Assembly (NCBI RefSeq): GCF_920987055.1
Contig: NZ_CAKLBX010000001.1
Location: 1,164,501-1,228,500 of the forward strand
From: Novosphingobium sp. CECT 9465
GTDB lineage: Bacteria > Pseudomonadota > Alphaproteobacteria > Sphingomonadales > Sphingomonadaceae
Length of the DNA stretch: 64,000 bases
Direction of reading: 5' to 3'
A program made the translations under genes and the position numbers. Positions 6,764 to 16,288 of the stretch are shown here, piece after piece. How positions within the stretch are numbered: the stretch's first letter is position 1; each line of letters starts with the position of its first letter. The notes under the pieces are model-generated. The model saw only the letters and a program-made list of their open reading frames with translations, did not search any database and had not been told where the DNA came from.

Positions 6764-8290
6764 CTATTGCGCTGTCTCCACTTGCGCGTTGGACCGTATC
6801 GGCCCTGATGCCCTGCTGAACTCAAGCACACCATCGTCAACCGGATCGCTGCGCATCCACGCCTTGTCGTGGATATAGTCCTGGTTGAGCCGCCAGCGGG
6901 TGTCGGTGGCGCTTTTGGGCATGCGATGGCGCGCGCGCTGAATGTAACCCGACGAGAAGTTGTAGACATCATCCTGATCGAGGCGATGATTGGGCGCGAG
7001 CCGGGGAACTGCGATCCGCGCGCCCTTTTTCTTCATCGTGTTGAGGACTTCGCAGACGAAACGGGCGTTGAGATCGGCCCGCAGGGTCCACGATGCATTG
7101 AGATAGCCGAACACGATCGCAAGATTGGGCACGTTCGAGAACATCGTGTTCTTGTAATAATAATGGTCAGCGAAATCGAGCGGCACACTATCGAGGCTCA
7201 ACTTGATCTTGCCAGCCATCGCCATCTTCAATCCTGTGGCGGTCACGATCACATCGGCATCAAGACGCCTGCCGGATTTGAGCACGATGCCGGTGGCGTC
7301 GAAGCAATCGACATGATCGGTGACGATGCTGGCCTTGCCCGCCTTGATCGCTTGGAAGAGGTCGCCGTCAGGCACAAGGCACAGGCGCTGCTCCCAGGGA
7401 TTGTAGGGTGGCGTGAACGTGCGGGCGTCATACTTGTCGCCCAGTACGGCCTTGATCCGTCTGGTCAGGAAATCCCCCACCTGTCGCGGTTTCGACCGGG
7501 CGCGTTTGAATACGAAATCCTGAAAGCGCACGTTCTTGAAGCGGATGATGCGATAGGCGAGTTTGGCCGGAAGAACCTTGCGCAGTACGTTGGCGATGCG
7601 ATCGCCAGACGGCTGAATGGCGTACCAGGTAGGTGTGCGCTGGAGCATGGTGACATGCGCGGCCTTGCCGGCCATTGAAGGAACCAGAGTCACCGCGGTC
7701 GCTCCCGATCCGATCACGACCACGCGCTTGCCTGAATAGTCGAAGTTTTTAGGCCAGAATTGCGGATGCACTATATGCCCCGCAAAATCCTCGCGCCCGG
7801 CAAATTGGACTTCGTAAGGCCGGTCATAATCGTAATAGCCTGAGCCGAGATAGAGCCATTGCGCGGTCATCCTGCTGCGCTGCCCGTCCGGTCCTTCGAG
7901 CGAGGCGACCCACAGGCCCGACGCACTGTCGAAAGCGGCGCTCAACACCTTGCTGTCAAAGCGGATGTGGCGGCGGATATCCCGATCGTCCGCAATGCGG
8001 TTCAGATAGTTCAGGATCAACGCACCATCTGCAATCGACTTTTCTTCGGTCCATGGTTCGAACGCGAAGCCGAGCGTGTGCATATCGGAATCCGAACGGA
8101 CGCCGGGATAGCGGAACAGGTCCCAGGTTCCGCCCAGCCGGGCGCGGCGTTCTACAATGGCAAAGCTGCGGTGGGGGCAGAGCATCTTCAGATGTGCCGC
8201 CATGCTGATGCCGGAAATACCAGCCCCCACGATCAGCACGTCCACGTCCGGCAGGTGTGCCGTCGCGCTCATGGAAGGATCAATGCCCAA
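6764..8290 (-). CDS. Flavin-containing monooxygenase (Baeyer-Villiger type, EthA-like)
   Basis: 508 residues. It has an FAD-binding Rossmann motif near the N-terminus (DVLIVGAGISGISMAAHL) and the Baeyer-Villiger fingerprint FAGHIVHPQFWP. A second dinucleotide site for NADPH follows directly (KRVVVIGSGATAVTLVPSM). The composition places it with the EthA/FMO-type group that oxygenates ketones, aldehydes or thioamides. The chosen start is a TTG at 8290 because GGAGAG lies 7 bases upstream; an ATG at 8272 lacks a ribosome site. It is divergent from corA and has its own upstream inverted repeat. It lies 10 kb from the catabolic island and may or may not share its substrate. Confidence 0.88.
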   Translation of the reverse strand: MGIDPSMSATAHLPDVDVLIVGAGISGISMAAHLKMLCPHRSFAIVERRARLGGTWDLFRYPGVRSDSDMHTLGFAFEPWTEEKSIADGALILNYLNRIADDRDIRRHIRFDSKVLSAAFDSASGLWVASLEGPDGQRSRMTAQWLYLGSGYYDYDRPYEVQFAGREDFAGHIVHPQFWPKNFDYSGKRVVVIGSGATAVTLVPSMAGKAAHVTMLQRTPTWYAIQPSGDRIANVLRKVLPAKLAYRIIRFKNVRFQDFVFKRARSKPRQVGDFLTRRIKAVLGDKYDARTFTPPYNPWEQRLCLVPDGDLFQAIKAGKASIVTDHVDCFDATGIVLKSGRRLDADVIVTATGLKMAMAGKIKLSLDSVPLDFADHYYYKNTMFSNVPNLAIVFGYLNASWTLRADLNARFVCEVLNTMKKKGARIAVPRLAPNHRLDQDDVYNFSSGYIQRARHRMPKSATDTRWRLNQDYIHDKAWMRSDPVDDGVLEFSRASGPIRSNAQVETAQ

Positions 8291-8312
8291 GACTTCTCTC
8301 CTGCTCCATAAT

Positions 8313-8326
8313 TGACACTAACGTCA
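8313..8326. promoter_or_regulatory. Inverted repeat upstream of the flavin monooxygenase
   Basis: TGACACTAACGTCA (TGAC-N6-GTCA), 23 bases before the monooxygenase start and 52 before corA. It could be an operator for a TetR-type regulator. Only one copy was seen. Confidence 0.3.
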
Positions 8327-8377
8327 GCCTGTCTGCATCCGATTGCTAGTCCGTTTGCATTTTGCCACTGGTGTTCG

Positions 8378-9352
8378 ATGAGCATTATCGCAGCCCGCCG
8401 CTATAGCAATGGAACCGCCGATGACAACGCGCTGCGGCTGGACGGCATTCCCGCCGCCGAAGGGCCGCCGCACAGCTTCGACTGGATCGGCCTGTACGAG
8501 CCGAGCGACGCCGAAATGGACCTTGTGCGCCAGCAATACGGGTTGCACCCCCTGGCGGTGGAAGATGCGCTGAACCCGCGCCAGCTGCCCAAGGTCGAAA
8601 TTTATGGCAGGACATTGTTCGTTGTCGCGCGCACGGCCGATCTGCTGGTGGGAGAAGACATCGCCTATGGCCAGACCGCGCTCTTCGTGGGGCCGGGTTT
8701 CCTGATCAGCGTCCGTTTCGGCAGCATGCGGGCGCATACCGAACTGCGTCAGCAGCTTGAAACGCAGGCCGAGCGGCTGGCTGAAGGGCCGGATTATGTG
8801 CTCCATGCGGTGCTCGACTTCATCGTCGACGGCTACCTGCCGCTGCTAGATGGACTCGACAACATTGCGCAGGAGATGGAGGAAGCGGCGATAGACGTCT
8901 TCCCCGAACAGTCGGTGATCCGCCGCATCTTCCGCCTGCGCCGCCAGTTGCGCCGGTTCGAACGCGTGATCGGACCGATGGAGGAAATGGTCGAGCGGCT
9001 GGTCATCGCTGAATTGCCGTGCATCGATCCGGGCGCGCGCATCTGGTTCCGCGATGTGCTCGATCACGTGCGCCGTGCAATGGCGCGGATGCGCAGCCTC
9101 AAGGAAACGCTGGCGGCCATCGTCGAAACCGCGAGCCTGCTGGAACAGCACCGCCAGGGCGAAATGACGCGTTCGCTTGCTGCATGGGCCGCGATCCTTG
9201 CCGTGCCCACCGCGATCGCCGGAATCTATGGCATGAACTTTGACTATCTGCCGGAACTGCACTGGCGTTACGGATACTTCGCGGTCTGGGGCGTGATCGT
9301 GGCGATCTGCGGGGGCCTGTGGCTGCGCTTTCGCAGCATCGGGTGGCTATAA
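8378..9352 (+). CDS. corA: CorA-family magnesium/divalent cation transporter
   Basis: 324 residues starting at ATG 8378 (MSIIAARRYSNG); an upstream in-frame start would add 22 unrelated residues. It has a large N-terminal cytoplasmic domain with DPxxLxVE-like LHPLAVEDALNPRQLPKVEIYG, a long stalk helix, and two C-terminal membrane helices. The selectivity motif YGMNF ends the first helix and is followed by a Pro/Glu-containing loop. It mediates Mg2+ uptake (Co2+/Ni2+ in some members) as a pentamer in the inner membrane. It converges on the DUF1365 gene with a 6-base overlap of stop codons. Confidence 0.94.
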   Translation: MSIIAARRYSNGTADDNALRLDGIPAAEGPPHSFDWIGLYEPSDAEMDLVRQQYGLHPLAVEDALNPRQLPKVEIYGRTLFVVARTADLLVGEDIAYGQTALFVGPGFLISVRFGSMRAHTELRQQLETQAERLAEGPDYVLHAVLDFIVDGYLPLLDGLDNIAQEMEEAAIDVFPEQSVIRRIFRLRRQLRRFERVIGPMEEMVERLVIAELPCIDPGARIWFRDVLDHVRRAMARMRSLKETLAAIVETASLLEQHRQGEMTRSLAAWAAILAVPTAIAGIYGMNFDYLPELHWRYGYFAVWGVIVAICGGLWLRFRSIGWL

Positions 9353-10117
9353 TGCCCCGCGTGTAAAGATTGTGTCGGGCGGGGACGGCTTGCGGAACAG
9401 GGGCACACGCTTTGCCCACAATTTCAGCGCTTCCCAGTGAATCCCTACCGTCACCTTCAGCGTGATCAGCGGCATGGCAAGCGCCGCGCGCAACAAGGCG
9501 GCATCGGTCAGGTCTTCGCGACGCGCGGTGTGGATCGCCGAAAGGACCGGTCCGCCTGCGTCTGAAACGGCAATGCCGATGGCCAGGCGCTGCGCTGGTG
9601 GCAGCACACGAAAGGCATAGGTCATGTCCATCGGCAGGAACGGTGAGACGTGAAACCGTTTGGCCGTGATGTGCCGCACAGCGCGCGCGCCGGGCGCCAC
9701 CGCCATGACATAGCTGTGCCGTTCGCCGAAAGTGTTCGAAACTTCGTAGATGATCGCGCGCAGATGGCCGTCCGTGCCATGGCAGAACCATGTGCTGAGC
9801 GGATTGAATGCATAGCCCAGTACGCGCGGCATGGTCAGGAGGTGGATCGCACCGCCATCGGGCGCGATGCCTGCTGCGCGCATCAGGCGTTCGATATGCG
9901 CGCGCAAAGGGATGCCATCTCCCGCGCCGTAGTCACGATCATGGAATGCAAACAGGCCGAAGCGATTGCGGGAAAAAAGGCGCAGGCTGCCTGCCAGTCC
10001 GTCAATCCGGTCAATGTCCAGCAGCACGTGCAGTACACGATAGCGCAAGGTATGAACGCAAGGGCGCAGCCGCCGGTGCAGGACGTTGCCCCGGTAAAGC
10101 GCGCCTGCGGCCGTCAT
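9347..10117 (-). CDS. DUF1365 domain protein
   Basis: 256 residues covering the entire DUF1365 family: ALYRGNVLHRRLRPCVHTLRY at the start, then LLTMPRVLGYAFNPLSTWFCH, YEVSNTFGERHSYV and KRFHVSPFLPMDMTYAFR. The biochemical role is unknown. The family nearly always sits beside an FAD-dependent amine-oxidase-like protein and a cyclopropane-fatty-acid-synthase homologue, as here. It overlaps the upstream FAD gene by ATGA, indicating translational coupling. Confidence 0.92.
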   Translation of the reverse strand: MTAAGALYRGNVLHRRLRPCVHTLRYRVLHVLLDIDRIDGLAGSLRLFSRNRFGLFAFHDRDYGAGDGIPLRAHIERLMRAAGIAPDGGAIHLLTMPRVLGYAFNPLSTWFCHGTDGHLRAIIYEVSNTFGERHSYVMAVAPGARAVRHITAKRFHVSPFLPMDMTYAFRVLPPAQRLAIGIAVSDAGGPVLSAIHTARREDLTDAALLRAALAMPLITLKVTVGIHWEALKLWAKRVPLFRKPSPPDTIFTRGAL

Positions 10118-11430
10118 GCCGGCTCAGGCACTGTGGCCCGATGCGTCACATGGATACGCCCGGATTCGCTTTCCGCCTGCCACGGTCGGCGAAGTCCGCC
10201 GAGTTGTTCGGCCACGGCCAGCCCCGCCTGCAATCCGTCCTCATGAAAACCGGCCCCGAACCATGCGCCGCAGAACCACGTTCGTCGCCTTCCCTGAAGA
10301 GACCACAGGCGCGGCTGGGCAAGGCCTGCGGCGGCATCGAACACGGGATGGTGATAAATCTCCTGCCGGTGAACCAGCGCCGGGTCTGGCCTGAACAGCG
10401 GGTTCAGCGTTACGAAAAGATCATTGTCCGGCGGCAGGTGCTGGAGGCGGTTCATCCAATAGGTCACCGACAACTGGTGGCTTTCATCCGAGCGTTCAGC
10501 CGCATAATTCCACGCCGACCACACCTTGCGCCGACGTGGCATAAGCCGGGGATCGGAATGGAGCATGGCTTCGTTGCGGCGATAGGGGAACGCGCCCAGC
10601 AATTCGCGCTCGTCCGCGTCGGGATCGGCCAGCATCGCCAGCGCCTGATCCGCATGGGCGGCGATCACCACATGGTCGAACCGTTCCCAGCCGCGCCCGG
10701 CGTCAAGTTCCACGCCGTTTGCCAGCCGCCGGACCTGGCGCACGGGCGATGACAGGCGGATGCGATCGGCAAAGGGTGCACTGATCCGTTTCACATATTC
10801 GCGGCTGCCGCCTGCCACCGTTCGCCACACCGGTCGTTCGCGGAATTGCAGGAGGCCGTGGTTTTCGAAGAACCGCACGAACGCCGCCGCCGGGTGGTGC
10901 GGAATGTCCTTGACCGGGGTGGACCAGATCGCCGCTGCCATCGGATAGAGATGATCGTCACGGAATGCCGGTCCGCAGCCCAGCCCGTCAAGATATGCGC
11001 CGAGGCCCTGCTCGCCCATGCCGGGCAGATCGCGCGGGGCGGCATTGTAGAACCGCACCAGATCGCGCAGCATCGACCAGAAGCGTGGCGAAACAAGGTT
11101 GCGGCGCTGCGCGAACAGGCCGCGCAAATCGCCCGAATATTCAAGCCTGCCCTGATCGAGCGAGACGGCAAAGCTCATGATCGTTTCGCGCGTTGGCACA
11201 TCAAGGTGACGCAGCAGGGCGGTCAGGTTGGGATAGGTGCGTTCGTTGAATACGATGAAGCCGGTGTCTACCGGTACGCCCGCCGCCTCTACTGTGTTGC
11301 TGTGCCCGCCTAGCCGGTCGGCAGCCTCGAACAGCGTCACGCGGTGACCCTTCGTCAGCAGCCACGCGGCCGACAGTCCAGAGATACCGCTGCCCACTAC
11401 GGCAATATCAAGCTCACGCGAGCCGCTCAT
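10114..11430 (-). CDS. FAD-dependent amine-oxidase-like oxidoreductase (lipid-modification group)
   Basis: 438 residues. The N-terminus has the dinucleotide fold DIAVVGSGISGLSAAWLL with ...LFEAADRLGGHSNTVE, the pattern of the NAD(P)/FAD amine oxidase superfamily. The body has PVDTGFIVFNERTYPNLTALL and LYPMAAAIWSTP, which mark the subgroup encoded with DUF1365 and cyclopropane synthase. In Rhodobacter a homologous protein is under the singlet-oxygen sigma factor RpoE and has been tied to furan fatty acid formation; applying that role here is inference. It is divergent from the cfa-like gene. Confidence 0.85.
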   Translation of the reverse strand: MSGSRELDIAVVGSGISGLSAAWLLTKGHRVTLFEAADRLGGHSNTVEAAGVPVDTGFIVFNERTYPNLTALLRHLDVPTRETIMSFAVSLDQGRLEYSGDLRGLFAQRRNLVSPRFWSMLRDLVRFYNAAPRDLPGMGEQGLGAYLDGLGCGPAFRDDHLYPMAAAIWSTPVKDIPHHPAAAFVRFFENHGLLQFRERPVWRTVAGGSREYVKRISAPFADRIRLSSPVRQVRRLANGVELDAGRGWERFDHVVIAAHADQALAMLADPDADERELLGAFPYRRNEAMLHSDPRLMPRRRKVWSAWNYAAERSDESHQLSVTYWMNRLQHLPPDNDLFVTLNPLFRPDPALVHRQEIYHHPVFDAAAGLAQPRLWSLQGRRRTWFCGAWFGAGFHEDGLQAGLAVAEQLGGLRRPWQAESESGRIHVTHRATVPEPA

Positions 11431-11491
11431 CTATTCGAATACCCCTTCGCCGGACCAGCAAGGCCCGAACGTTCCTACCGTCCCTGTTGGT

Positions 11492-11497
11492 ATTATA
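11492..11497 (-). promoter_or_regulatory. Possible -10 element of the FAD/DUF1365 operon
   Basis: A perfect TATAAT on the minus strand, 62 bases before the FAD gene start. No good -35 lies 16-18 bases upstream, so an extended or alternative-sigma promoter is possible. Confidence 0.3.
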
Positions 11498-11549
11498 GAG
11501 CGCTCCCGTGAGGGCAGGTTGACACAAGTCACACCTGCATGGCTAGTCT

Positions 11550-12578
11550 GTGTTGGTGACTGTGCTTGCTTCTGCCGTCGCGCTGGTCGAACGCGCGCCC
11601 CTGCCCGACGCGGTGACGCGTGAGGGCATTGATTTCATGTGCAACCTGCGTCGTCGGGCGCTGTATCGCGATCAGCCTTCGGACGCTGTATTTGCCGCAT
11701 GGATGGCGCGGCGGGCGGTAGCCGAGCACACCGATGCCGCCAACGAACAGCATTATGAACTGCCGCCGCGCTTCTTTGAACTGAGCCTGGGGCCGAACGC
11801 CAAGTATTCCTGCTGCTTCTATCCCACCGGCACCGAAACGCTGGAGCAGGCCGAACGCGCCGCGCTGGAGGCGACCGTGGAGCATGCCGGGCTGGCCGAC
11901 GGGCAGGAGATTCTTGAACTTGGGTGCGGCTGGGGATCGCTCAGCCTGTTCATGGCGGCACGTTTTCCCGGCGCGCGTATAGCCGCAGTGTCCAATTCGC
12001 GCCCTCAGGGCGATCATATCCGGGCGAAGGCATCCGCGAGGGGCCTCAGCAACCTGATGGTCATCACGGCAGATATGAACGCCTTTCGCCCGGAAGGCCG
12101 GTTTGACCGGGTGGTCTCGGTCGAGATGTTCGAACACATGGCCAACTGGCGCGAATTGCTGGGCCGGATGCGCGGATGGGTAAAGCCCGATGGGCGACTG
12201 TTCCTGCATGTGTTCAGCCACGCCCGCTATCCCTACCGTTTCGACTCAGAGGACAAATCGAACTGGATCGCGCAGCATTTCTTCACCGGCGGGATTATGC
12301 CGAGCCAGAGCCTGATCCGTCAGTTCGCCGATCTGTTCGAGGTGGAGCGCGAATGGCGGTGGGATGGTACACATTACCAGCGCACCGCGCTTGATTGGCT
12401 GGCATTGTTCGACGCCCGCAGCAAGGAAATCGAACCTGTGCTCCGCGCGGTCTATGGCACCGATACCGCGCTGTGGATGCGGCGGTGGCGGTTATTCTAC
12501 CTCGCGACAGCAGGCCTGTTTGGCAACAGCGGCGGCAAGGAATGGGGCGTCAGCCACTGGCTGCTCAAACCTGCGTAA
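11550..12578 (+). CDS. Cyclopropane-fatty-acyl-phospholipid synthase family methyltransferase
   Basis: 342 residues with a SAM-binding Rossmann domain (motif I ILELGCGWGSLSLFMA). Also visible are YSCCFYPTGTETLEQAE, the typical CFA/mycolate-cyclase segment, and a C-terminal half with FTGGIMPSQSLI and WDGTHYQRTALDWL. These enzymes methylate or cyclopropanate double bonds of membrane phospholipids using SAM. It lacks the ~90-residue N-terminal domain of E. coli Cfa. The likely start is GTG 11550 (or GTG 11556); the ATG at 11539 is out of frame. Divergent from the FAD/DUF1365 pair, with which it probably works. Confidence 0.9.
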   Translation: MLVTVLASAVALVERAPLPDAVTREGIDFMCNLRRRALYRDQPSDAVFAAWMARRAVAEHTDAANEQHYELPPRFFELSLGPNAKYSCCFYPTGTETLEQAERAALEATVEHAGLADGQEILELGCGWGSLSLFMAARFPGARIAAVSNSRPQGDHIRAKASARGLSNLMVITADMNAFRPEGRFDRVVSVEMFEHMANWRELLGRMRGWVKPDGRLFLHVFSHARYPYRFDSEDKSNWIAQHFFTGGIMPSQSLIRQFADLFEVEREWRWDGTHYQRTALDWLALFDARSKEIEPVLRAVYGTDTALWMRRWRLFYLATAGLFGNSGGKEWGVSHWLLKPA

Positions 12579-12650
12579 AAAGCCCTTGGCTTTCCGTGAG
12601 ATGGCGGCAAGATAGTTGCCAGAGAAACCGATCCGGGGAGTTTTCAAATC

Positions 12651-14270
12651 ATGACAATCCGTTTGCGCGGCGCAGCCAGCGCCGTGGCGATAGCCCTTTG
12701 CACATTCACCGCGCCTGCCCTTGCAGGTCCGGCCGAAGACCGCATGATCGCACAATTGCTCGATGAAGGGCTCAATCGCTCCGATGTGATGGACACGGCT
12801 TCCGAATTGATGGACCGCATTGGCCCGCGCCTCACCAATTCGGAAAACCACCGCAAGGCCGAGGAATGGGCGATTGCCAAGTTTGCCGCCTATGGTCTCA
12901 AGAACATCCATCGCGAACCGTTCGAATTCGGGCTTGGCTGGAATCTCAAAAGCTATTCGGCCACGATGACCGTCCCGCGCGCACTGCCGCTGACGGTGCT
13001 GCCTGTGGCGTGGTCGCCCGCAACAGGCGGCACGATCACGGCACCGGTCGTCGTCGCACCGATGAGCAAGATCGAGAATTTCGACGCGTGGAAGGGCAAG
13101 CTGGCAGGCAAGATCGTACTCGTCAGCCTTCCCGGTGAGACCAGCGAATCCAAGGACCCGGTGTTCGAACGCCTTTCGAGCGAGGAAATCGGCAAGCTCG
13201 ACAAGTACACGCTACCGCGCCACGATCCTGAGGCAATCGCGCTGCAAACCGCACGACGCGGCTTCCTGCGCAAGCTGTCGGCGTTCCTCAAGGGCGAAGG
13301 CGCCCTGGCGATGGTCCGCATGACCTATCGCGATGGCAAGCTGGTCCATGGCGAGGGCTATGACTTCACGCCCGGCGAAACGCTGGCGATCCCGGCAATG
13401 GACATGGCGCAGGAAGATTATCGCCGTCTCGTCCGGCTGGAAAAGACCGGGGCAGCCCCGCAACTTTCGCTCGCCATCGATGCGACATTCGACAGCAACG
13501 ACCTGCTGGCTGACAATATCATCGCCGAAATTCCCGGTTCCGATCCGAAGGCCGGTTATGTGATGGCAGGCGCCCACTTCGATAGCTGGATCGCGGGCGA
13601 CGGCGCGGCTGATAATGGTGCGGGCAGCGTCGCCGTTATCGAAGCGGCCCGGTTGCTGACCAGGCTGGGGGTCAAGCCGAAGCGCACCATCCGCTTTGCC
13701 CTGTGGAGTGGTGAAGAGCAGGGCCTTCTGGGTTCAAAAGCCTATATCGAACAGCACCTTGCCACGCGGCCAGTGGATCCGGCGCTGAAAGGTATCGACA
13801 GCTATTCGGCCTGGCGCAACGCCTATCCGATCACGCCCAAGCCGGGCTATTCGGAGATGAAGGCCTATTTCAACATGGACAACGGTTCGGGCAAGTTTCG
13901 CGGCATTTATGCCGAGGGCAATGTCGGGGCGGCTTCGCTGCTGCGCGACTGGCTGGCCCCGTTCAATTCGCTGGGTGCCGACAAGGTGGTGATGAGCAAG
14001 ACCGGCGGCACCGATCACGTCTATCTCCAGGCGATCGGTCTGCCCGGATACCAGTTCATCCAGGACCCGCTGGACTACGACACGCGCGTTCATCACTCCA
14101 GTCTGGACACGCTGGACCACATGCGCGCCGACGACATGCGACAGGCCTCGGTGATCCTTGCTGGCATGCTTTTGCAAGCGGCGATGAGCGACAAGGAACT
14201 GCCACGCTCGCCGCTGCCGACAAAGCCGGACGCGACCGATCCGTTCAAGGTACAGGACCCGAACCAGTAG
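12651..14270 (+). CDS. Exported M28-family zinc metallopeptidase
   Basis: 539 residues with a signal peptide (to about ALAG, residue 25). A PA-like inserted region occupies roughly residues 100-270. The catalytic zinc domain begins with GYVMAGAHFDSWIAGDGAADNGAG (His309, bridging Asp in AADNGAG) and WSGEEQGLLGSKAY (Glu-Glu). A later part contains GGTDHVYLQAIGLPGY and the DYDTRVHHSSLDTLD His ligand. These residues indicate an active aminopeptidase or carboxypeptidase in the periplasm or secreted. It is monocistronic, with a hairpin after the stop. Confidence 0.92.
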   Translation: MTIRLRGAASAVAIALCTFTAPALAGPAEDRMIAQLLDEGLNRSDVMDTASELMDRIGPRLTNSENHRKAEEWAIAKFAAYGLKNIHREPFEFGLGWNLKSYSATMTVPRALPLTVLPVAWSPATGGTITAPVVVAPMSKIENFDAWKGKLAGKIVLVSLPGETSESKDPVFERLSSEEIGKLDKYTLPRHDPEAIALQTARRGFLRKLSAFLKGEGALAMVRMTYRDGKLVHGEGYDFTPGETLAIPAMDMAQEDYRRLVRLEKTGAAPQLSLAIDATFDSNDLLADNIIAEIPGSDPKAGYVMAGAHFDSWIAGDGAADNGAGSVAVIEAARLLTRLGVKPKRTIRFALWSGEEQGLLGSKAYIEQHLATRPVDPALKGIDSYSAWRNAYPITPKPGYSEMKAYFNMDNGSGKFRGIYAEGNVGAASLLRDWLAPFNSLGADKVVMSKTGGTDHVYLQAIGLPGYQFIQDPLDYDTRVHHSSLDTLDHMRADDMRQASVILAGMLLQAAMSDKELPRSPLPTKPDATDPFKVQDPNQ

Positions 14271-14280
14271 CTTGTTGAAG

Positions 14281-14303
14281 GGGGCCGGCTCAGGGCCGGC
14301 CTC
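14281..14303. terminator. Hairpin between convergent peptidase and rimO genes
   Basis: GGCCGGC-TCAGG-GCCGGCC, extended by G/C pairs. No T-run on either side, so it is a weak or Rho-assisted terminator at best. Confidence 0.45.
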
Positions 14304-14308
14304 CTGAT

Positions 14309-15700
14309 TCAGTTCACGATCACGCCATAAAGGTCGTGCGCGTCGGCATCCTCGATCAGGACGTGGACGAAATCGCCGGATTTGAGGCTGGCGGGCACAT
14401 CGCGCAGATAGACCGCGCCGTCGATTTCGGGCGCGTCGGCTTGTGACCGTGCGGTTGCGCCGATGTCGCCATCTTCGTCAGCCTCGCCAACTTCGTCGAT
14501 GATCACCGGGATCGTGCGACCAATCTTGGCGGCGAGTTTCGCGGCGCTGATTGCTTCGGTCTTTTCCATCAGGCGAGCGTAGCGGTCTTCCTTGACCGCT
14601 TCGGGAACCTGATCGGGCAGATCGTTGGCCGCAGCGCCCGCAACCGGCTCGAACCGGAACGCGCCAACGCGATCGAGTTGCGCTTCTTCCAGCCATTCGA
14701 GCAGATATTCGAAATCGGCCTCGGTTTCGCCGGGGAAGCCCACGACGAAGCTGGAGCGGATTGCGATATCCGGGCAGATTTCGCGCCATGCCTTGATTCG
14801 TTCGAGCACCTTGGCCTCGTTTGCCGGGCGCTTCATCGCCCGCAGCACAGTGGGGCTGGCATGCTGGAATGGAATGTCGAGGTACGGCGTGACCAACCCT
14901 TCGGCCATCAGCGGAATCACCGCATCGACATGGGGGTAGGGGTAGACGTAGTGCAGGCGCACCCATGGCGTCTGGCCATCAGGGGTGCGCAGCTTGCCCA
15001 GTTCACGCGCCAGATCGGTCATGTGCGTGCGGACGGGATTGCCCTTCCACATGCGCTCTTCATGCCGCACGTCGACGCCATAGGCCGAAGTGTCCTGGCT
15101 GATGACCAGCAATTCCCTGGTGCCTGCCGCCACCAGCTTTTCCGCTTCGCGCAGCACGGCGTCGATCCGGCGGCTGGCGAGCTTGCCGCGCAGCGAAGGG
15201 ATGATGCAGAAGGCGCAGGCGTGATTGCAGCCTTCGGAAATCTTCAGGTAGCTGTAATGGCGCGGGGTCAGCTTCACGTCGCCCGGCTCTGCCTGCGGGA
15301 TCAGGTCGATGTAAGGTCCCATGCCCGGAGGTGCCGCTTCGTGCACGGCCTCTACCACGGCTTCGTACTGGTGCGCGCCGGTAACGGCCAGCACTTGCGG
15401 AAAGCGCGCGCGGATGGCGTCTGCTTCGTTGCCCATGCATCCGGTCACGATCACCCGACCGTTTTCGGCCATCGCCTCGCCAATCGCGGCAAGGCTTTCT
15501 TCCTTGGCGGAATCGAGGAAACCGCAAGTGTTGACCAGCACCACGTCGGCCCCGGCATAATCGGCGCTCATGGCATAGCCATCGGCGCGCAGGCGCGTGA
15601 GGATCCGTTCCGAATCAACAAGGGCCTTGGGGCAACCAAGGCTGACCATGCCGACCTTGGGAGCATCCGGGATTTCGCGGGGGGGAATCTGAGTTGCCAT
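14309..15700 (-). CDS. rimO: Ribosomal protein S12 methylthiotransferase RimO
   Basis: 463 residues from the ATG at 15700 ([22 protein letters not shown]); a long upstream in-frame extension is rejected as non-coding. RimO is a radical-SAM enzyme with two 4Fe-4S clusters that methylthiolates Asp88-type residues of S12. All parts are visible: the MTTase N-terminal domain with cysteines in SLGCPKA, VNTCGF and TGCMG; the radical-SAM triad CNHACAFC; and a C-terminal TRAM domain ending [13 protein letters not shown]. Confidence 0.96.
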   Translation of the reverse strand: MATQIPPREIPDAPKVGMVSLGCPKALVDSERILTRLRADGYAMSADYAGADVVLVNTCGFLDSAKEESLAAIGEAMAENGRVIVTGCMGNEADAIRARFPQVLAVTGAHQYEAVVEAVHEAAPPGMGPYIDLIPQAEPGDVKLTPRHYSYLKISEGCNHACAFCIIPSLRGKLASRRIDAVLREAEKLVAAGTRELLVISQDTSAYGVDVRHEERMWKGNPVRTHMTDLARELGKLRTPDGQTPWVRLHYVYPYPHVDAVIPLMAEGLVTPYLDIPFQHASPTVLRAMKRPANEAKVLERIKAWREICPDIAIRSSFVVGFPGETEADFEYLLEWLEEAQLDRVGAFRFEPVAGAAANDLPDQVPEAVKEDRYARLMEKTEAISAAKLAAKIGRTIPVIIDEVGEADEDGDIGATARSQADAPEIDGAVYLRDVPASLKSGDFVHVLIEDADAHDLYGVIVN

Positions 15701-15815
15701 TATGCCGCGGCCCATAAGCGAGTTTTGCCCTTTCGTCACGCATGTTGGCCCGCGATTGCCAATCGGCTGCCTTCGCGGTAGCAAGTTACCTTGCGGGGCG
15801 CAGAAAAGGAACGTC

Positions 15816-16223
15816 ATGGGTCCGGTCAACTGGCTTGCCGTATTGGTTGCTGTTTTTGGTGCGTTGGCCGTGTCTGCCGCATGGTATGGCCCGATGTTCG
15901 GCCGTGCGCGGCTGGAAGTCGTTGGTCCTGGCGGGCTTGGCATCCGGCGTTCGCCCGCGCGTACAACCGCGATCACGGCTGCCCTGCTGTTTGTATCCGC
16001 CGCGATGATGGGCCACATGTTCGCGCGTGTCGGCACCGAAACCCTGGCCGTGAAGTGGTGGCTCTACTTCATGATGTCGGGTGGGCTGGCCGTGGCCTTC
16101 GTGATCCCTTCGCTGTGGATCAGCTACACCCATCAGCGCATCAGCACCCGGCTCGCGCTGATTGACGGGGGATTCTGGCTGGTGGCCTATCTCGCAATGG
16201 GCCTCGTCTTTTTCCTGCTGTAA
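15816..16223 (+). CDS. DUF1761 membrane protein
   Basis: 135 residues starting at ATG 15816 with AAAAGGA 5-11 bases upstream. Four hydrophobic helices: [20 protein letters not shown], an [15 protein letters not shown] region, a [19 protein letters not shown] region and a C-terminal [15 protein letters not shown]. The WYGPMFGR text after helix 1 is the typical DUF1761 signature. The function is unknown; it is an inner membrane protein. Divergent from rimO. Confidence 0.8.
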   Translation: MGPVNWLAVLVAVFGALAVSAAWYGPMFGRARLEVVGPGGLGIRRSPARTTAITAALLFVSAAMMGHMFARVGTETLAVKWWLYFMMSGGLAVAFVIPSLWISYTHQRISTRLALIDGGFWLVAYLAMGLVFFLL

Positions 16224-16288
16224 GTGCCTAGGCTTGCACGGAATGGCCCGAATCGGCCAGTGTCATGCCGACTGCAAGATACACGCGA

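Noticed and set aside
11519..11549. TTGACA upstream of the cyclopropane-synthase-like gene as a sigma-70 promoter
   Set aside because: The only -10-like hexamer is about 18-19 bases away and would put the transcript start at or past the start codon.
15701..16036. N-terminal extension of RimO
   Set aside because: The extension is antisense to the DUF1761 gene and unlike any RimO; the ATG at 15700 matches the family.
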